In this document: one piece after another, positions 50,396-58,607 of the stretch
How the letters are laid out: each line of letters opens with the position of its first letter
Numbering within the stretch: position 1 is the first letter of the stretch
Assembly (NCBI RefSeq): GCF_022627955.1
Contig: NZ_JABXGD010000009.1
Span: forward strand, 124,001 to 188,000
Reading direction: 5' to 3'
Origin: Microbacterium sp. C5A9
GTDB lineage: Bacteria > Actinomycetota > Actinomycetes > Actinomycetales > Microbacteriaceae
DNA: 64,000 nucleotides
Notes under the pieces: model-generated
What the model was told of the DNA's origin: nothing
The model's input: only the letters and a program-made list of their open reading frames with translations
Databases searched by the model: none
Translations under genes and position numbers: made by a program

Positions 50396-51660
50396 GCCTT
50401 TCCACCATCCCCGAGGCCCTCGAAGCCCTCCGTGCCGGACGCCCCGTGCTCGTCGCGGACGACGAGAACCGCGAGAACGAAGGCGATGTGATCCTCTCCG
50501 CCGAGCTCGCCACACCCGAATGGGTCGCCTGGACGGTGCGCTGGTCGTCGGGGTTCATCTGCGCTCCGATGCCGGCCGACCTCGCAGACAACCTGAACCT
50601 GCAGCCGATGGTCGCCGCGTCCGAGGACGCTCGCTCGACGGCCTACACGGTCAGCGTCGACGCCGCCGAGGGCGTCACCACGGGCATCAGCGCGCATGAC
50701 CGCGCCCACACGCTGAACGTCCTCGCGGACCCCTCGTCGACGGCCACCAGCATCATCCGCCCCGGACACGTGCTGCCCCTGCGCGCGGTCGACGGCGGCG
50801 TGCGCGAACGCAGCGGCCACACCGAGGCCGCGGTCGACCTGATGAAGCTCGCGGGCCTGCGCCCCGTGGGCGCCATCGCCGAGGTCGTCGCCGAGGACGG
50901 GAGCATGATGCGCCTGCCGGGTCTCATCGAGCTCGGCGCGCGCGACGGGGTGCCGGTCATCACGATCGAGCAGCTCATCGCGCACCTCACGGAGATCGAC
51001 CCCACCGGCTGGTCGCCCGAGCGCGCCAGCCGTCGGGTGAGCCTGCGCGCCGACGCCACCGTGCCCACCACGCACGGCACCTTCCGGTTCCTCGCCTACA
51101 AGGACCGCGTCACCGGCACCGACCACATCGCCGTCGTCTCGGGAGAGCCGGCAGAGACGGCCCTCGTGCGCGTCCACTCCGAGTGCCTGACCGGCGAGGC
51201 GTTCGGGTCGCTCAAGTGCGAGTGCGGCCCGCAGCTGGATGCCGCCCTCGACGCGATCGAGCAGGACGGCGGCATCGTCATCTACATGCGGGGGCACGAA
51301 GGACGAGGAATCGGCCTCATCAACAAGCTCAGGGCTTACAGCCTGCAGGAGGAGGGGCTCGACACCGTCGATGCGAACCTCGCCCTGGGGCTCCCCGCCG
51401 ATGCACGCGACTACGCGGCCGCTGCCGGCATCCTCGCAGATCTGGGCGTCTCGAAGGTGCGCCTGCTGACGAACAACTCCGACAAGGTGAACCAGCTGCG
51501 CAGCCTCGGCCTCGATGTCGTCGAGCAGGTGCCGCTGATCGTCGGAGTCGGCCCGAACAACCACCAGTATCTCGAGACCAAGCGTGACCGGATGGGTCAC
51601 ATCATCGGTGAGGCGGAGCTGGCACAGGCTCTCGCCGACGGACGGAAGGACGACGCATGA
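50392..51660 (+). CDS. ribAB: Bifunctional DHBP synthase / GTP cyclohydrolase II
   Basis: A 422-residue fusion supplying both riboflavin precursors. The N-terminal RibB domain shows DDENRENEGDVILSAELATPE and GHTEAAVDLMKLAGL. The C-terminal RibA domain shows the zinc motif HSECLTGEAFGSLKCECGPQ and YMRGHEGRGIGLINKLRAY. The fusion is common in actinobacteria and plants. The start codon overlaps the ribE stop, and the stop overlaps ribH. Confidence 0.96.
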   Translation: MSLSTIPEALEALRAGRPVLVADDENRENEGDVILSAELATPEWVAWTVRWSSGFICAPMPADLADNLNLQPMVAASEDARSTAYTVSVDAAEGVTTGISAHDRAHTLNVLADPSSTATSIIRPGHVLPLRAVDGGVRERSGHTEAAVDLMKLAGLRPVGAIAEVVAEDGSMMRLPGLIELGARDGVPVITIEQLIAHLTEIDPTGWSPERASRRVSLRADATVPTTHGTFRFLAYKDRVTGTDHIAVVSGEPAETALVRVHSECLTGEAFGSLKCECGPQLDAALDAIEQDGGIVIYMRGHEGRGIGLINKLRAYSLQEEGLDTVDANLALGLPADARDYAAAAGILADLGVSKVRLLTNNSDKVNQLRSLGLDVVEQVPLIVGVGPNNHQYLETKRDRMGHIIGEAELAQALADGRKDDA

Positions 51661-52130
51661 GCGGCGCAGGAGCACCCAAGACCGAGAAGATCGACGGAAG
51701 CGGCCTGAAGGTCGTCATCGTCGCAGGCACCTGGCACGACGTCATCACCGACGGTCTGATCGCCGGAGCGCAGCGCGTGCTCGACGACGCGGAGGCCGCG
51801 TATCGACTCGTGCGGGTCCCCGGCTCGTTCGAGCTCGCCCTCGCGGCGCAGGCCGCCTTCGCCGGCGGAGCCGATGCCGTGGTCGCGCTCGGCGTGATCA
51901 TCCGTGGAGGCACTCCGCACTTCGAGTACGTCTCCGCGGCGACGACCGACGGACTCACCCGCGTCGCGCTCGACGCGGGCAAGCCGGTCGGCTTCGGTGT
52001 GCTCACGCTCGACGACGAGAAGCAGGGTCTCGACCGTGCCGGTCTCGAGGGCTCGAAGGAGGACAAGGGCGCCGAGGCGGCGGATGCCGCCCTGCGCACC
52101 GCCCTGCTCCTGCGCGATCTGCGCGGCTGA
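51657..52130 (+). CDS. ribH: 6,7-dimethyl-8-ribityllumazine synthase
   Basis: A 157-residue subunit of the lumazine synthase capsid, joining the products of the RibA and RibB branches. Characteristic blocks are VRVPGSFELALAAQAAF, VALGVIIRGGTPHFEYV (catalytic His in TPHFEY), and PVGFGVLTLDDEKQGLDRAG. It is the last gene of the ribD-ribE-ribAB-ribH operon. Confidence 0.96.
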   Translation: MSGAGAPKTEKIDGSGLKVVIVAGTWHDVITDGLIAGAQRVLDDAEAAYRLVRVPGSFELALAAQAAFAGGADAVVALGVIIRGGTPHFEYVSAATTDGLTRVALDAGKPVGFGVLTLDDEKQGLDRAGLEGSKEDKGAEAADAALRTALLLRDLRG

Positions 52131-52171
52131 GGTCAGCCTGCCCTTGGTGGCGCACGGGCTCGCGGTTCTCC

Positions 52172-52183
52172 TAGCGTGAGGGC
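52172..52183 (+). promoter_or_regulatory. Leaderless -10 box for the 119-residue membrane protein gene
   Basis: TAGCGT at 52172-52177, six bases, then ATG at 52184. Confidence 0.5.
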
Positions 52184-52543
52184 ATGGAGACTCTGCGCCA
52201 CGTCGTTCTGTTCGTCCATCTGATCGGATTCGCCGTGCTCTTCGGCGCCTGGGCCGTGCAGGCCTTCGGCGGGAAGCGCGAGTTCACGCGTCTGATGAGC
52301 ATCGGGATGACGATCGCCGCCGTCGCAGGCCTCGCCCTCGCCGCTCCCTGGGGCCTCCCCGAGGGCGTCGAGATGAACTACGCGAAGATCGGAACGAAGC
52401 TCGTCGTCCTCCTCGCGATCGGCGCACTGCTCGGCATCGGCACCGCGAAGCAGCGCAGGTCCGGCTCGGTGCCGGCGGCGATGTTCTGGCTGGTCGGCAT
52501 CCTCACCGCTCTCAACGCGGGCATCGCCGCGATCTGGCGCTGA
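52184..52543 (+). CDS. Small four-helix membrane protein of unknown function
   Basis: A 119-residue protein with four hydrophobic segments (about 7-28, 37-58, 69-86, 95-117). It starts METLRHVVLFVHLIGFAVLFGAW with two histidines in the first helix, and has a polar loop PEGVEMNYAKIGTK. I recognise no named family with confidence; helix-borne histidines recall haem or copper membrane proteins, but this is speculative. It converges with the HerA-like gene 17 bases away. Confidence 0.75.
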   Translation: METLRHVVLFVHLIGFAVLFGAWAVQAFGGKREFTRLMSIGMTIAAVAGLALAAPWGLPEGVEMNYAKIGTKLVVLLAIGALLGIGTAKQRRSGSVPAAMFWLVGILTALNAGIAAIWR

Positions 52544-52559
52544 CTCCGCCCGGCGCTCG

Positions 52560-53654
52560 TCACGCCGGATCGGCCCGGAGCGGCACGACCACGTCGCCTC
52601 CCGCTTCCTCGGTGACCCGCTCCCCCATCTGCACGAACGTCGGCTGCGCGATGAACCCGCCGGCGAAGAGGGCCTGTCCCTGAGCGAAGCCCTGCGCCCG
52701 GCGGATGTCGTCCTCAGCCACGAAGCCGAACACGTCGGCCAGCTCGGCGATGTCGCGCGGGGCGTTGACGCGCAGGAGTCCGAGGTTGTCGCACTGCGAC
52801 AGCACGTTCGGGTGGATCTTCGTCGGACGCTGGGTCGAGAGCAGCAGCCAGAGACCGAACTTGCGTCCCTCGGCCGCGATCTGCACGAGCTGCTCGGTCA
52901 GCGCCCTCTCCACAGCCGTGCGCGGCTCGGGCGAGCAGAGGTTGTGCGCCTCGTCGATCACGATGAGCAGCGGGCGACGGCTCTCACGCCGCGCCCACAG
53001 CTGCTCGAGCACGGCGAGGGCCGCGACCTTGGGCTCGGCGGGGTGATCGAAACCGCCGAGATCCAGGATGGTGGCCGCGGGCCGCTCCTCGATGTCATCG
53101 ACCACGGAACCGGCGCCCCTCGACCACAGATCCCACTCCAGGACCTGCAGGTTCTCCATGCGGTTCGCGAGCCGCACGCGCGCGGGGTCACCCGACTCCC
53201 GGAACTCCCGGAGCATGTCGTCGGCGTCGAACTCGGCGACGCTCGCGTCCCAGTGCAGCAGGACGTTGTACTCCTCGGCATCCGCGATCGGGTCGATCTG
53301 CAGCACCGCCGCCTTCGCCGCCGGAGACAGGTCGATGTAGCGCGCGTGGACCTTGGCACCGTCGCCGTGACCCGAACGGAACACCCGGATGTCGCTCTGC
53401 GCGATGTGCGCGGCATGCGCGGCCGGCGCGCCCGACCGCGCTTCGGCGAGCCGGATGAAGTCGGCGTTCGGGTCGAGGATCAGCATCGGGAGTTCGGTGT
53501 GCAGCAGAAGCTGCTCGAGCACGACTCCGAGGGCGTAGGTCTTGCCGCTGCCGCTCTGCCCGCACCAGAAGGTATGGCGGTTGAACCGACGCGCATCCAG
53601 ACGCACCGACTCCGCGGGATCATCGGTCATCGACCCGATGGTCAGTTCGGACAT
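52560..53654 (-). CDS. HerA-like / DUF87-type ATP-binding protein
   Basis: A 364-residue P-loop ATPase of the HerA-FtsK group. Walker A is CGQSGSGKTYALG (residues 31-43), followed by LILDPNADFIRL; Walker B is LLIVIDEAHNLCSPEPRTAVE near 229-249; the sensor region is FGLWLLLSTQRPTKIHPNVLSQCDN. HerA proteins move DNA, usually with a NurA nuclease, but no nuclease gene is adjacent. The ATG at 53654 has AGGAG with a six-base gap; the very long frame upstream is antisense sequence. Confidence 0.9.
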   Translation of the reverse strand: MSELTIGSMTDDPAESVRLDARRFNRHTFWCGQSGSGKTYALGVVLEQLLLHTELPMLILDPNADFIRLAEARSGAPAAHAAHIAQSDIRVFRSGHGDGAKVHARYIDLSPAAKAAVLQIDPIADAEEYNVLLHWDASVAEFDADDMLREFRESGDPARVRLANRMENLQVLEWDLWSRGAGSVVDDIEERPAATILDLGGFDHPAEPKVAALAVLEQLWARRESRRPLLIVIDEAHNLCSPEPRTAVERALTEQLVQIAAEGRKFGLWLLLSTQRPTKIHPNVLSQCDNLGLLRVNAPRDIAELADVFGFVAEDDIRRAQGFAQGQALFAGGFIAQPTFVQMGERVTEEAGGDVVVPLRADPA

Positions 53655-53867
53655 GGCGTTCTCCTCAGGGGCTGCATGGGATTCAGCGTGGCCGATGTCG
53701 ACGCCGCGAGCATCACACCTTCCGGGTGACGCGGGACGGCCTCGCACCCGATTCGCGACGCTCGTCTCCCGGTTCGGCAGCGTGGTGCGGCCGATGCACG
53801 CGCCGCGGACCCCATATCGCCCGGAACGGGTGACGCGGCAGCACGCCGCACCGCCGAGAGTGACACC

Positions 53868-55001
53868 GTGAGCGACGTGAGCACCGCGCCCGAGGAGCCT
53901 CCCCCTCCCCCGGCACTGCGGCGCGCCGCGCGGGGCTCGCGGCCACGGAGCATCCAGGTCACGATCACGCGACCGCTCGTGTTCGGCTTCGCCGTGGTCC
54001 TGGGAGGGCTCGGCGCGTACCTTCTCGGCGTCGCGGCGAGCTCGGTCGCCACGATCCTGATCTACATCGCCCTCGCCGTCTTCGTGGCCCTCGGACTCGA
54101 CCCGGTCATCCGCTGGCTCGAAGCACGGGGCATGTCTCGCACGCGCGGCCTCCTCATCGTGTTCGGAGGATTCGTCGTGATCCTCGCTGCGGTGATCGCC
54201 TTCGTCCTTCCCCCGGCGCTGCGTCAGGTGGGGGCGTTCGCGAGCGCCATCCCCGCAGCCATCGCCGACTTCCGCGACTCGGACGTGTATTCGTCGTTCG
54301 AGGCTCAGGTGGGCGACGTGCTGGGCACCGCGCTCGATCAGCTCTCGACGTTCTTCGCGGATCCGGGCAACCTGCTGGCTCTCGGAGGCGGCATCCTGGC
54401 CGTCGGCTTCGGCGTGGGCAACGCGATCTCGGGTGTGATCATCGTGGTGGTGCTCACCCTGTACTTCCTCGCCTCGCTGTCGTCGATCACGTCGGCGTTC
54501 TACTCGCTCGCTCCGGCACGCGACCGCCCCCGACTGCGACAGCTCACCGAGCAGATCACGGATTCCGTGGGCGACTATCTCATCGGCATGGTGGTGCTCG
54601 CCGCGTGCAACGCCGCCTTCGCGACCCTCCTCCATCTCGTGCTCGGACTCCCGGCCCCCGCGTTCATGGGTCTCTCCGCCTTCCTCATCACGCTGATACC
54701 GCTGATCGGTCCTGTCACGTACTGGATCTTCGCGACCGTCATCGCGCTGTTCACCGATCCGGTGCTCGCGCTCATCTTCGCGGTGCTCTATCTCATCTAC
54801 ATGCAGTTCGAGGCGTACCTGCTGACGCCGAAGATCATGAACCGCGCGATCGCCGTGCCGGGGGCACTCGTCATCATCGGCGCACTGATCGGGGGGACTC
54901 TCCTCGGCCTCCTCGGCGCCCTGGTCTCCATACCCGTCACGGCCGCGATCCTCCTGATCATCACGCAGGTCCACGTCCCCCGTCAGAACGCGAAGGTCTG
55001 A
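53868..55001 (+). CDS. AI-2E family transporter (second copy)
   Basis: A 377-residue membrane protein with about eight hydrophobic segments. LYFLASLSSITSAFYSLAPARDRPR and the C-terminal FMGLSAFLITLIPLIGPVTYW and YMQFEAYLLTPKIMNRAIAVPG regions define the PerM/AI-2E family. It diverges strongly from the copy at 10428-11624. The GTG at 53868 has only a poor RBS, and other GTG codons follow within 30 bases. It is the first gene of a five-gene run, followed 14 bases later by a membrane protein. Confidence 0.88.
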   Translation: MSDVSTAPEEPPPPPALRRAARGSRPRSIQVTITRPLVFGFAVVLGGLGAYLLGVAASSVATILIYIALAVFVALGLDPVIRWLEARGMSRTRGLLIVFGGFVVILAAVIAFVLPPALRQVGAFASAIPAAIADFRDSDVYSSFEAQVGDVLGTALDQLSTFFADPGNLLALGGGILAVGFGVGNAISGVIIVVVLTLYFLASLSSITSAFYSLAPARDRPRLRQLTEQITDSVGDYLIGMVVLAACNAAFATLLHLVLGLPAPAFMGLSAFLITLIPLIGPVTYWIFATVIALFTDPVLALIFAVLYLIYMQFEAYLLTPKIMNRAIAVPGALVIIGALIGGTLLGLLGALVSIPVTAAILLIITQVHVPRQNAKV

Positions 55002-55015
55002 GAACGGAGAAGCCC

Positions 55016-56479
55016 ATGGCGACGTCGACGATCGACGACCTGCACCGACGACTGGGCGCGCTCGAGGCCGAGAACACCGCGCTGCGAGCCGGGGTCGCGC
55101 CCGCGTCTCTCGCGCCCGTGCCGCCGACCTCGGTCCCGCGGCGACGATCCCGCACGTGGGGGCGCACCCTCACGGCGACCGTCCTCATCGTGGTCGGCAC
55201 AGTGCTCGCGCCCGTCGCACTCGTCTCGGCCTGGGCGAACGTGCAGCTCACGGACACCGAGCGGTTCGTCGCGAGCTATGCGGTTCTCGCGAGCGATCCG
55301 GCGGTGCAGTCGGCGGTGACCGATCAGGTCGTCGACGTCATCGGCGAGCAGGTCGACATACCGACCCTCACCGCCGACGTGATCGACGGCGTCATCGAGC
55401 TCGGCACGGGACCTGCCGCGACGCGGGCACTCGAGCTGCTGAAGGGGCCGGCAGCCCAAGGACTGCAGTCGCTCGTGGCCACCATGGTCGAGCGCTTCGT
55501 CGAATCCGAGGCGTTCGCGAACGTGTGGACCTCGGCCCTCCGCATCAGCCACTCCCAGGTCGTCTCCGCGCTGCAGAACGACCCGGAGGCCGCGATCGCG
55601 CTCGGCGCCGACGGCTCGATCGGCATCCAGCTGGCACCGATCGTCGATGCCGCGAAAGACGCGCTCGTGGACCAGGGAATCGGGTTCGCGACGTCGATCC
55701 CGGCCGTCGATCGGACCATCACCGTCGCCCAGCTCGACTCGCTCAGCACCGTCCAGCTCGGCTACCAGCTGGTGGTGGCTGCCGGGCTGTGGCTCCCCTG
55801 GATCTCGATCCTCCTGCTCGCGGCCGGGGTGCTCGCGGCCCGCCGACGGTCCACGGCGGGGATCACCGCCTCGCTGTCCCTCGGGCTCGTGATGGTGATC
55901 GTGCTCGCCGGCCTCGCCGTCGGTCGCGTGTTCTTCGACACGGCGATGCGCGCGAACGGCATCGACGCCGACGCGGGCGGCTCGATCTACGAGCGGGTGG
56001 CGGGGCCCCTGCGCGACACCGCCGTGGCGGTCCTCGTGCTCGCTCTCGTCACGGCCGCCGTGATCTGGTTCGCCGGGCCGTTCGAGGTTCCTCGACGCCT
56101 GCGCGGGGCCGTGCACGGCGGCGCGGCGACGGTCCGCGCGTCGCTCGAGCGGCGTGGCCTCAGCAGCGGACGGGTCGGGGCGTGGCTCCACTCCCGACGG
56201 ACGCTGCTCCGGGCCCTCATCGCTCTCGGGAGCGCGGCCGTGGTGCTGCTCGTGCGGCCGCTCACGACCACGCTGATCCTGTGGACGCTCGCGCTGGCTC
56301 TGCTGGCCGTGCTGATCCTCGACGTCGTCGAACGCCCCCCGACGGACGAGGTCGAACCGGCGGAGGAGATCGAAACGTCGGACGAGATCGAATCGGAGGA
56401 CGAGGTCGAACCGGCCTCGGCGGACGACGATGCGACGGTTCCCGCCGACGCGGCGGAGACCGGCGGACACCCGTCATGA
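55016..56479 (+). CDS. Multi-spanning membrane protein with N-terminal coiled coil and acidic tail
   Basis: A 487-residue protein of unknown family. Residues 5-25 form a short coiled coil (IDDLHRRLGALEAENTALRA). A membrane helix lies near 50-72, then an extracytoplasmic helical domain of about 185 residues (DTERFVASYAVLASDPAVQS and similar). Further helices are near 260, 290, 335 and two near 405-445. The tail is an imperfect tandem of acidic units (DEVEPAEEIETSDEIESEDE). The ATG has GGAG six bases upstream. The extracytoplasmic part resembles actinobacterial hypothetical proteins of this topology; the function is unknown. Confidence 0.8.
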   Translation: MATSTIDDLHRRLGALEAENTALRAGVAPASLAPVPPTSVPRRRSRTWGRTLTATVLIVVGTVLAPVALVSAWANVQLTDTERFVASYAVLASDPAVQSAVTDQVVDVIGEQVDIPTLTADVIDGVIELGTGPAATRALELLKGPAAQGLQSLVATMVERFVESEAFANVWTSALRISHSQVVSALQNDPEAAIALGADGSIGIQLAPIVDAAKDALVDQGIGFATSIPAVDRTITVAQLDSLSTVQLGYQLVVAAGLWLPWISILLLAAGVLAARRRSTAGITASLSLGLVMVIVLAGLAVGRVFFDTAMRANGIDADAGGSIYERVAGPLRDTAVAVLVLALVTAAVIWFAGPFEVPRRLRGAVHGGAATVRASLERRGLSSGRVGAWLHSRRTLLRALIALGSAAVVLLVRPLTTTLILWTLALALLAVLILDVVERPPTDEVEPAEEIETSDEIESEDEVEPASADDDATVPADAAETGGHPS

Positions 56480-57915
56480 ACGCCGGCCGAGCAGGTGACA
56501 TCGCCGCGCCCGTCGCCGATCCGTTCGCCGCGAGACGCGAGGCGGGACGCGCGGCGCGGGCACGGATGCCGAGGGCGATGCTGGCACCGTGGGCGCCGTC
56601 ACCCGAGCGCCCCGACCCCATCTCTCTGCTGGAGGAGCAGGGGCGTTCCCGCGTGCCCGAACTCGTGCCCGTGCGGTACGCCCGCATGGCGACGTCACCG
56701 CTCGCGTTCTACCGCGGTGCCGCTCTGATCATGGCATCGGACCTGGCCGCCACCGGGCACACGGGCATCATCGCGCAGCTCTGCGGCGATGCCCATCTCT
56801 CGAACTTCGGCCTCTACCGCACGCCCGAGAGGGCACTGACGTTCGACATCAACGATTTCGACGAGACTCTCCCCGGTCCCTTCGAATGGGACGTCAAGCG
56901 ACTCGCGGCGAGCTTCGCGGTCGCGTGTCGACAACGGGGGTTCCGCAGCGAGGAGCAGCGTGCGTGCACGCTCGCCGCGGCGCACGGCTACCGCTCGTCG
57001 ATCCGAAGCGCCGCGAAGTCGACGGTGCTGGATGCGTGGTACGACCGCTTCGACGCCGACCGTGCACGGCGGTGGCTCCGCGAGGAGCGACGAGACGATC
57101 GCGCGGGGGACGGCGAGGTCCGTCGTCTGGACGCGGTGATCGCGAAGGCCGGCACGCGCGACCACCGGAGAGCCTTCCGCAAGCTGGTCCGCGTCGTGGA
57201 CGGCGACCTGCGGATCGCGGCCGCGCCGCCGTTGATCGTGCCGGTGGAGGACATCCTGCGCGACTCCGGAGCCGTCGCCGAGGCGGAGGCCATGCACGAG
57301 GTGCTGGCGTCATATCAGAAGACGCTCATCGGCGACCGGCATCCGATCGCCGAGTACCGCTACCGGCACATGGCGCGCAAGGTCGTGGGGGTGGGAAGCG
57401 TGGGGACGCGCGCCTGGGTGATCCTGCTGAGCGGGCGGGACGACGATGATCCGCTCCTGCTGCAGGGCAAGGAGGCGCAGGCCTCCGTTCTCGAGCGGTT
57501 CCTGGGTCCGAGCGAGTTCGAGAGCCACGGCGAACGCGTCGTCCGCGGACAGCGGCTCATGCAGTCCTCCAGCGATCTCTTCCTCGGCTGGCAGTCCATC
57601 ACGGCCGTCGACGGGCAGCATCGGGACTTCTACGTGCGCCAGCTGCAGGACGGCAAAGGGGGGATCGACCCTGACGCCATGACGGTGCGAGGCGCGATCC
57701 TCTACGCACGGATCTGCGGAGAGACGCTGGGCCGCGCCCACTCCCGATCCGGGGATCGGGTCGAGATCGCCGGATACCTCGGGCGAGGTTCCGCGTTCGA
57801 GACGGCGATCGCCGACTTCGCGGCCGCCTACGCCGAGCAGAATCAGAGCGACTTCGACGCCTTGACCGAGGCGCTGGCTTCAGGACGACTCCCCCGCGCA
57901 CACGAGGCGGGGTGA
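56476..57915 (+). CDS. DUF2252 family protein, kinase-like motifs
   Basis: A 479-residue soluble protein. Conserved DUF2252 blocks are VRYARMATSPLAFYRGAA, CGDAHLSNFGLY (residues 103-114), LTFDINDFDETLPGPFEWDVKRLA (quoted in part: FDINDFDETLPGPFEWD), and RYRHMARKVVGVGSVGTRAW. GDAHxxNFG followed by DFDE resembles the catalytic loop and metal-binding motif of aminoglycoside-phosphotransferase-type kinases. VGVGSVGTR and LLLQGKEA near residues 304-334 look like a glycine loop and lysine placed after them. It overlaps both neighbours by four bases. Confidence 0.9.
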   Translation: MNAGRAGDIAAPVADPFAARREAGRAARARMPRAMLAPWAPSPERPDPISLLEEQGRSRVPELVPVRYARMATSPLAFYRGAALIMASDLAATGHTGIIAQLCGDAHLSNFGLYRTPERALTFDINDFDETLPGPFEWDVKRLAASFAVACRQRGFRSEEQRACTLAAAHGYRSSIRSAAKSTVLDAWYDRFDADRARRWLREERRDDRAGDGEVRRLDAVIAKAGTRDHRRAFRKLVRVVDGDLRIAAAPPLIVPVEDILRDSGAVAEAEAMHEVLASYQKTLIGDRHPIAEYRYRHMARKVVGVGSVGTRAWVILLSGRDDDDPLLLQGKEAQASVLERFLGPSEFESHGERVVRGQRLMQSSSDLFLGWQSITAVDGQHRDFYVRQLQDGKGGIDPDAMTVRGAILYARICGETLGRAHSRSGDRVEIAGYLGRGSAFETAIADFAAAYAEQNQSDFDALTEALASGRLPRAHEAG

Positions 57916-58607
57916 GGCAGCCGATGCGAGCCGTCGTCGACGCGGTCTGGGACCGGCGATCCGGATACTGGCTGGTCCTCGCGCTCCTCATCGCCGCGTA
58001 TGCCCTGTGCGCGGCTCAGGACACGACCGATCCGAGCCCGTGGGTGCTCGTGGTGCAGCTGGTGACCGTCGCCGTCGTGCTCCGCGTGACCGAGGCGCAT
58101 CAGAAGGTGCAGCACACGGCATGGATCATCCTGTCGATCGCCGCCGCCGCGACCCTGGTCGTCGCCGTCCTGGGCCTGCGCGGCGAGGCGCTCGACATCG
58201 CGCTGTCCGCGGCATCCGCCCTCGCCTTCCTCTTCGCGCCGGCGGCGATCATCCGCCATCAGGTGCACCGACGCGGCCTCGACATCGAGGCGCTGCTCGC
58301 CGCGACCGCCGCCTACGTGCTCGTGGGCATGTTCTACGCGCACGCCTACAACCTCGTCGCTCTGCTGACGGTCGCCCCCACCTTCGGCGACCAGACGGTC
58401 GACTCGCTCTCGAGCCAGCTCTTCTTCTCGTTCACGACGCTCACCACCACCGGCTACGGCAACATGGTCCCCGCCTCACCCGGTGTCCAGGGCATCGCCG
58501 TCAGCGAAGCGATCACAGGACAGCTCTTCCTGATCACCGCGGTGGCGCGCATCATGCGCGGCGCGCGGCGGTCGTCCCGAGAAGCCACCACCGAGGAGAC
58601 ACCGTGA
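57912..58607 (+). CDS. Potassium channel family protein (two-helix pore type)
   Basis: A 231-residue membrane protein. Four hydrophobic segments occupy about residues 18-110, then comes a pore unit: helix near 125-150, pore loop with selectivity filter FTTLTTTGYGNMVP (T-T-G-Y-G), and helix near 195-215. The filter is diagnostic of K+ channels of the Ion_trans_2 type. No RCK domain is attached, so gating is unclear. The GTG start overlaps the DUF2252 stop (GTGA); an ATG four codons later with GTGAGG upstream is equally possible. Confidence 0.9.
   Translation: MRQPMRAVVDAVWDRRSGYWLVLALLIAAYALCAAQDTTDPSPWVLVVQLVTVAVVLRVTEAHQKVQHTAWIILSIAAAATLVVAVLGLRGEALDIALSAASALAFLFAPAAIIRHQVHRRGLDIEALLAATAAYVLVGMFYAHAYNLVALLTVAPTFGDQTVDSLSSQLFFSFTTLTTTGYGNMVPASPGVQGIAVSEAITGQLFLITAVARIMRGARRSSREATTEETP

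Noticed and set aside
53655..54974. Upstream extension of the HerA-like frame (to 804 codons)
   Set aside because: It is antisense to the AI-2E gene and His/Asp/Glu/Arg-rich. The ATG at 53654 has a good RBS and begins family-like sequence.
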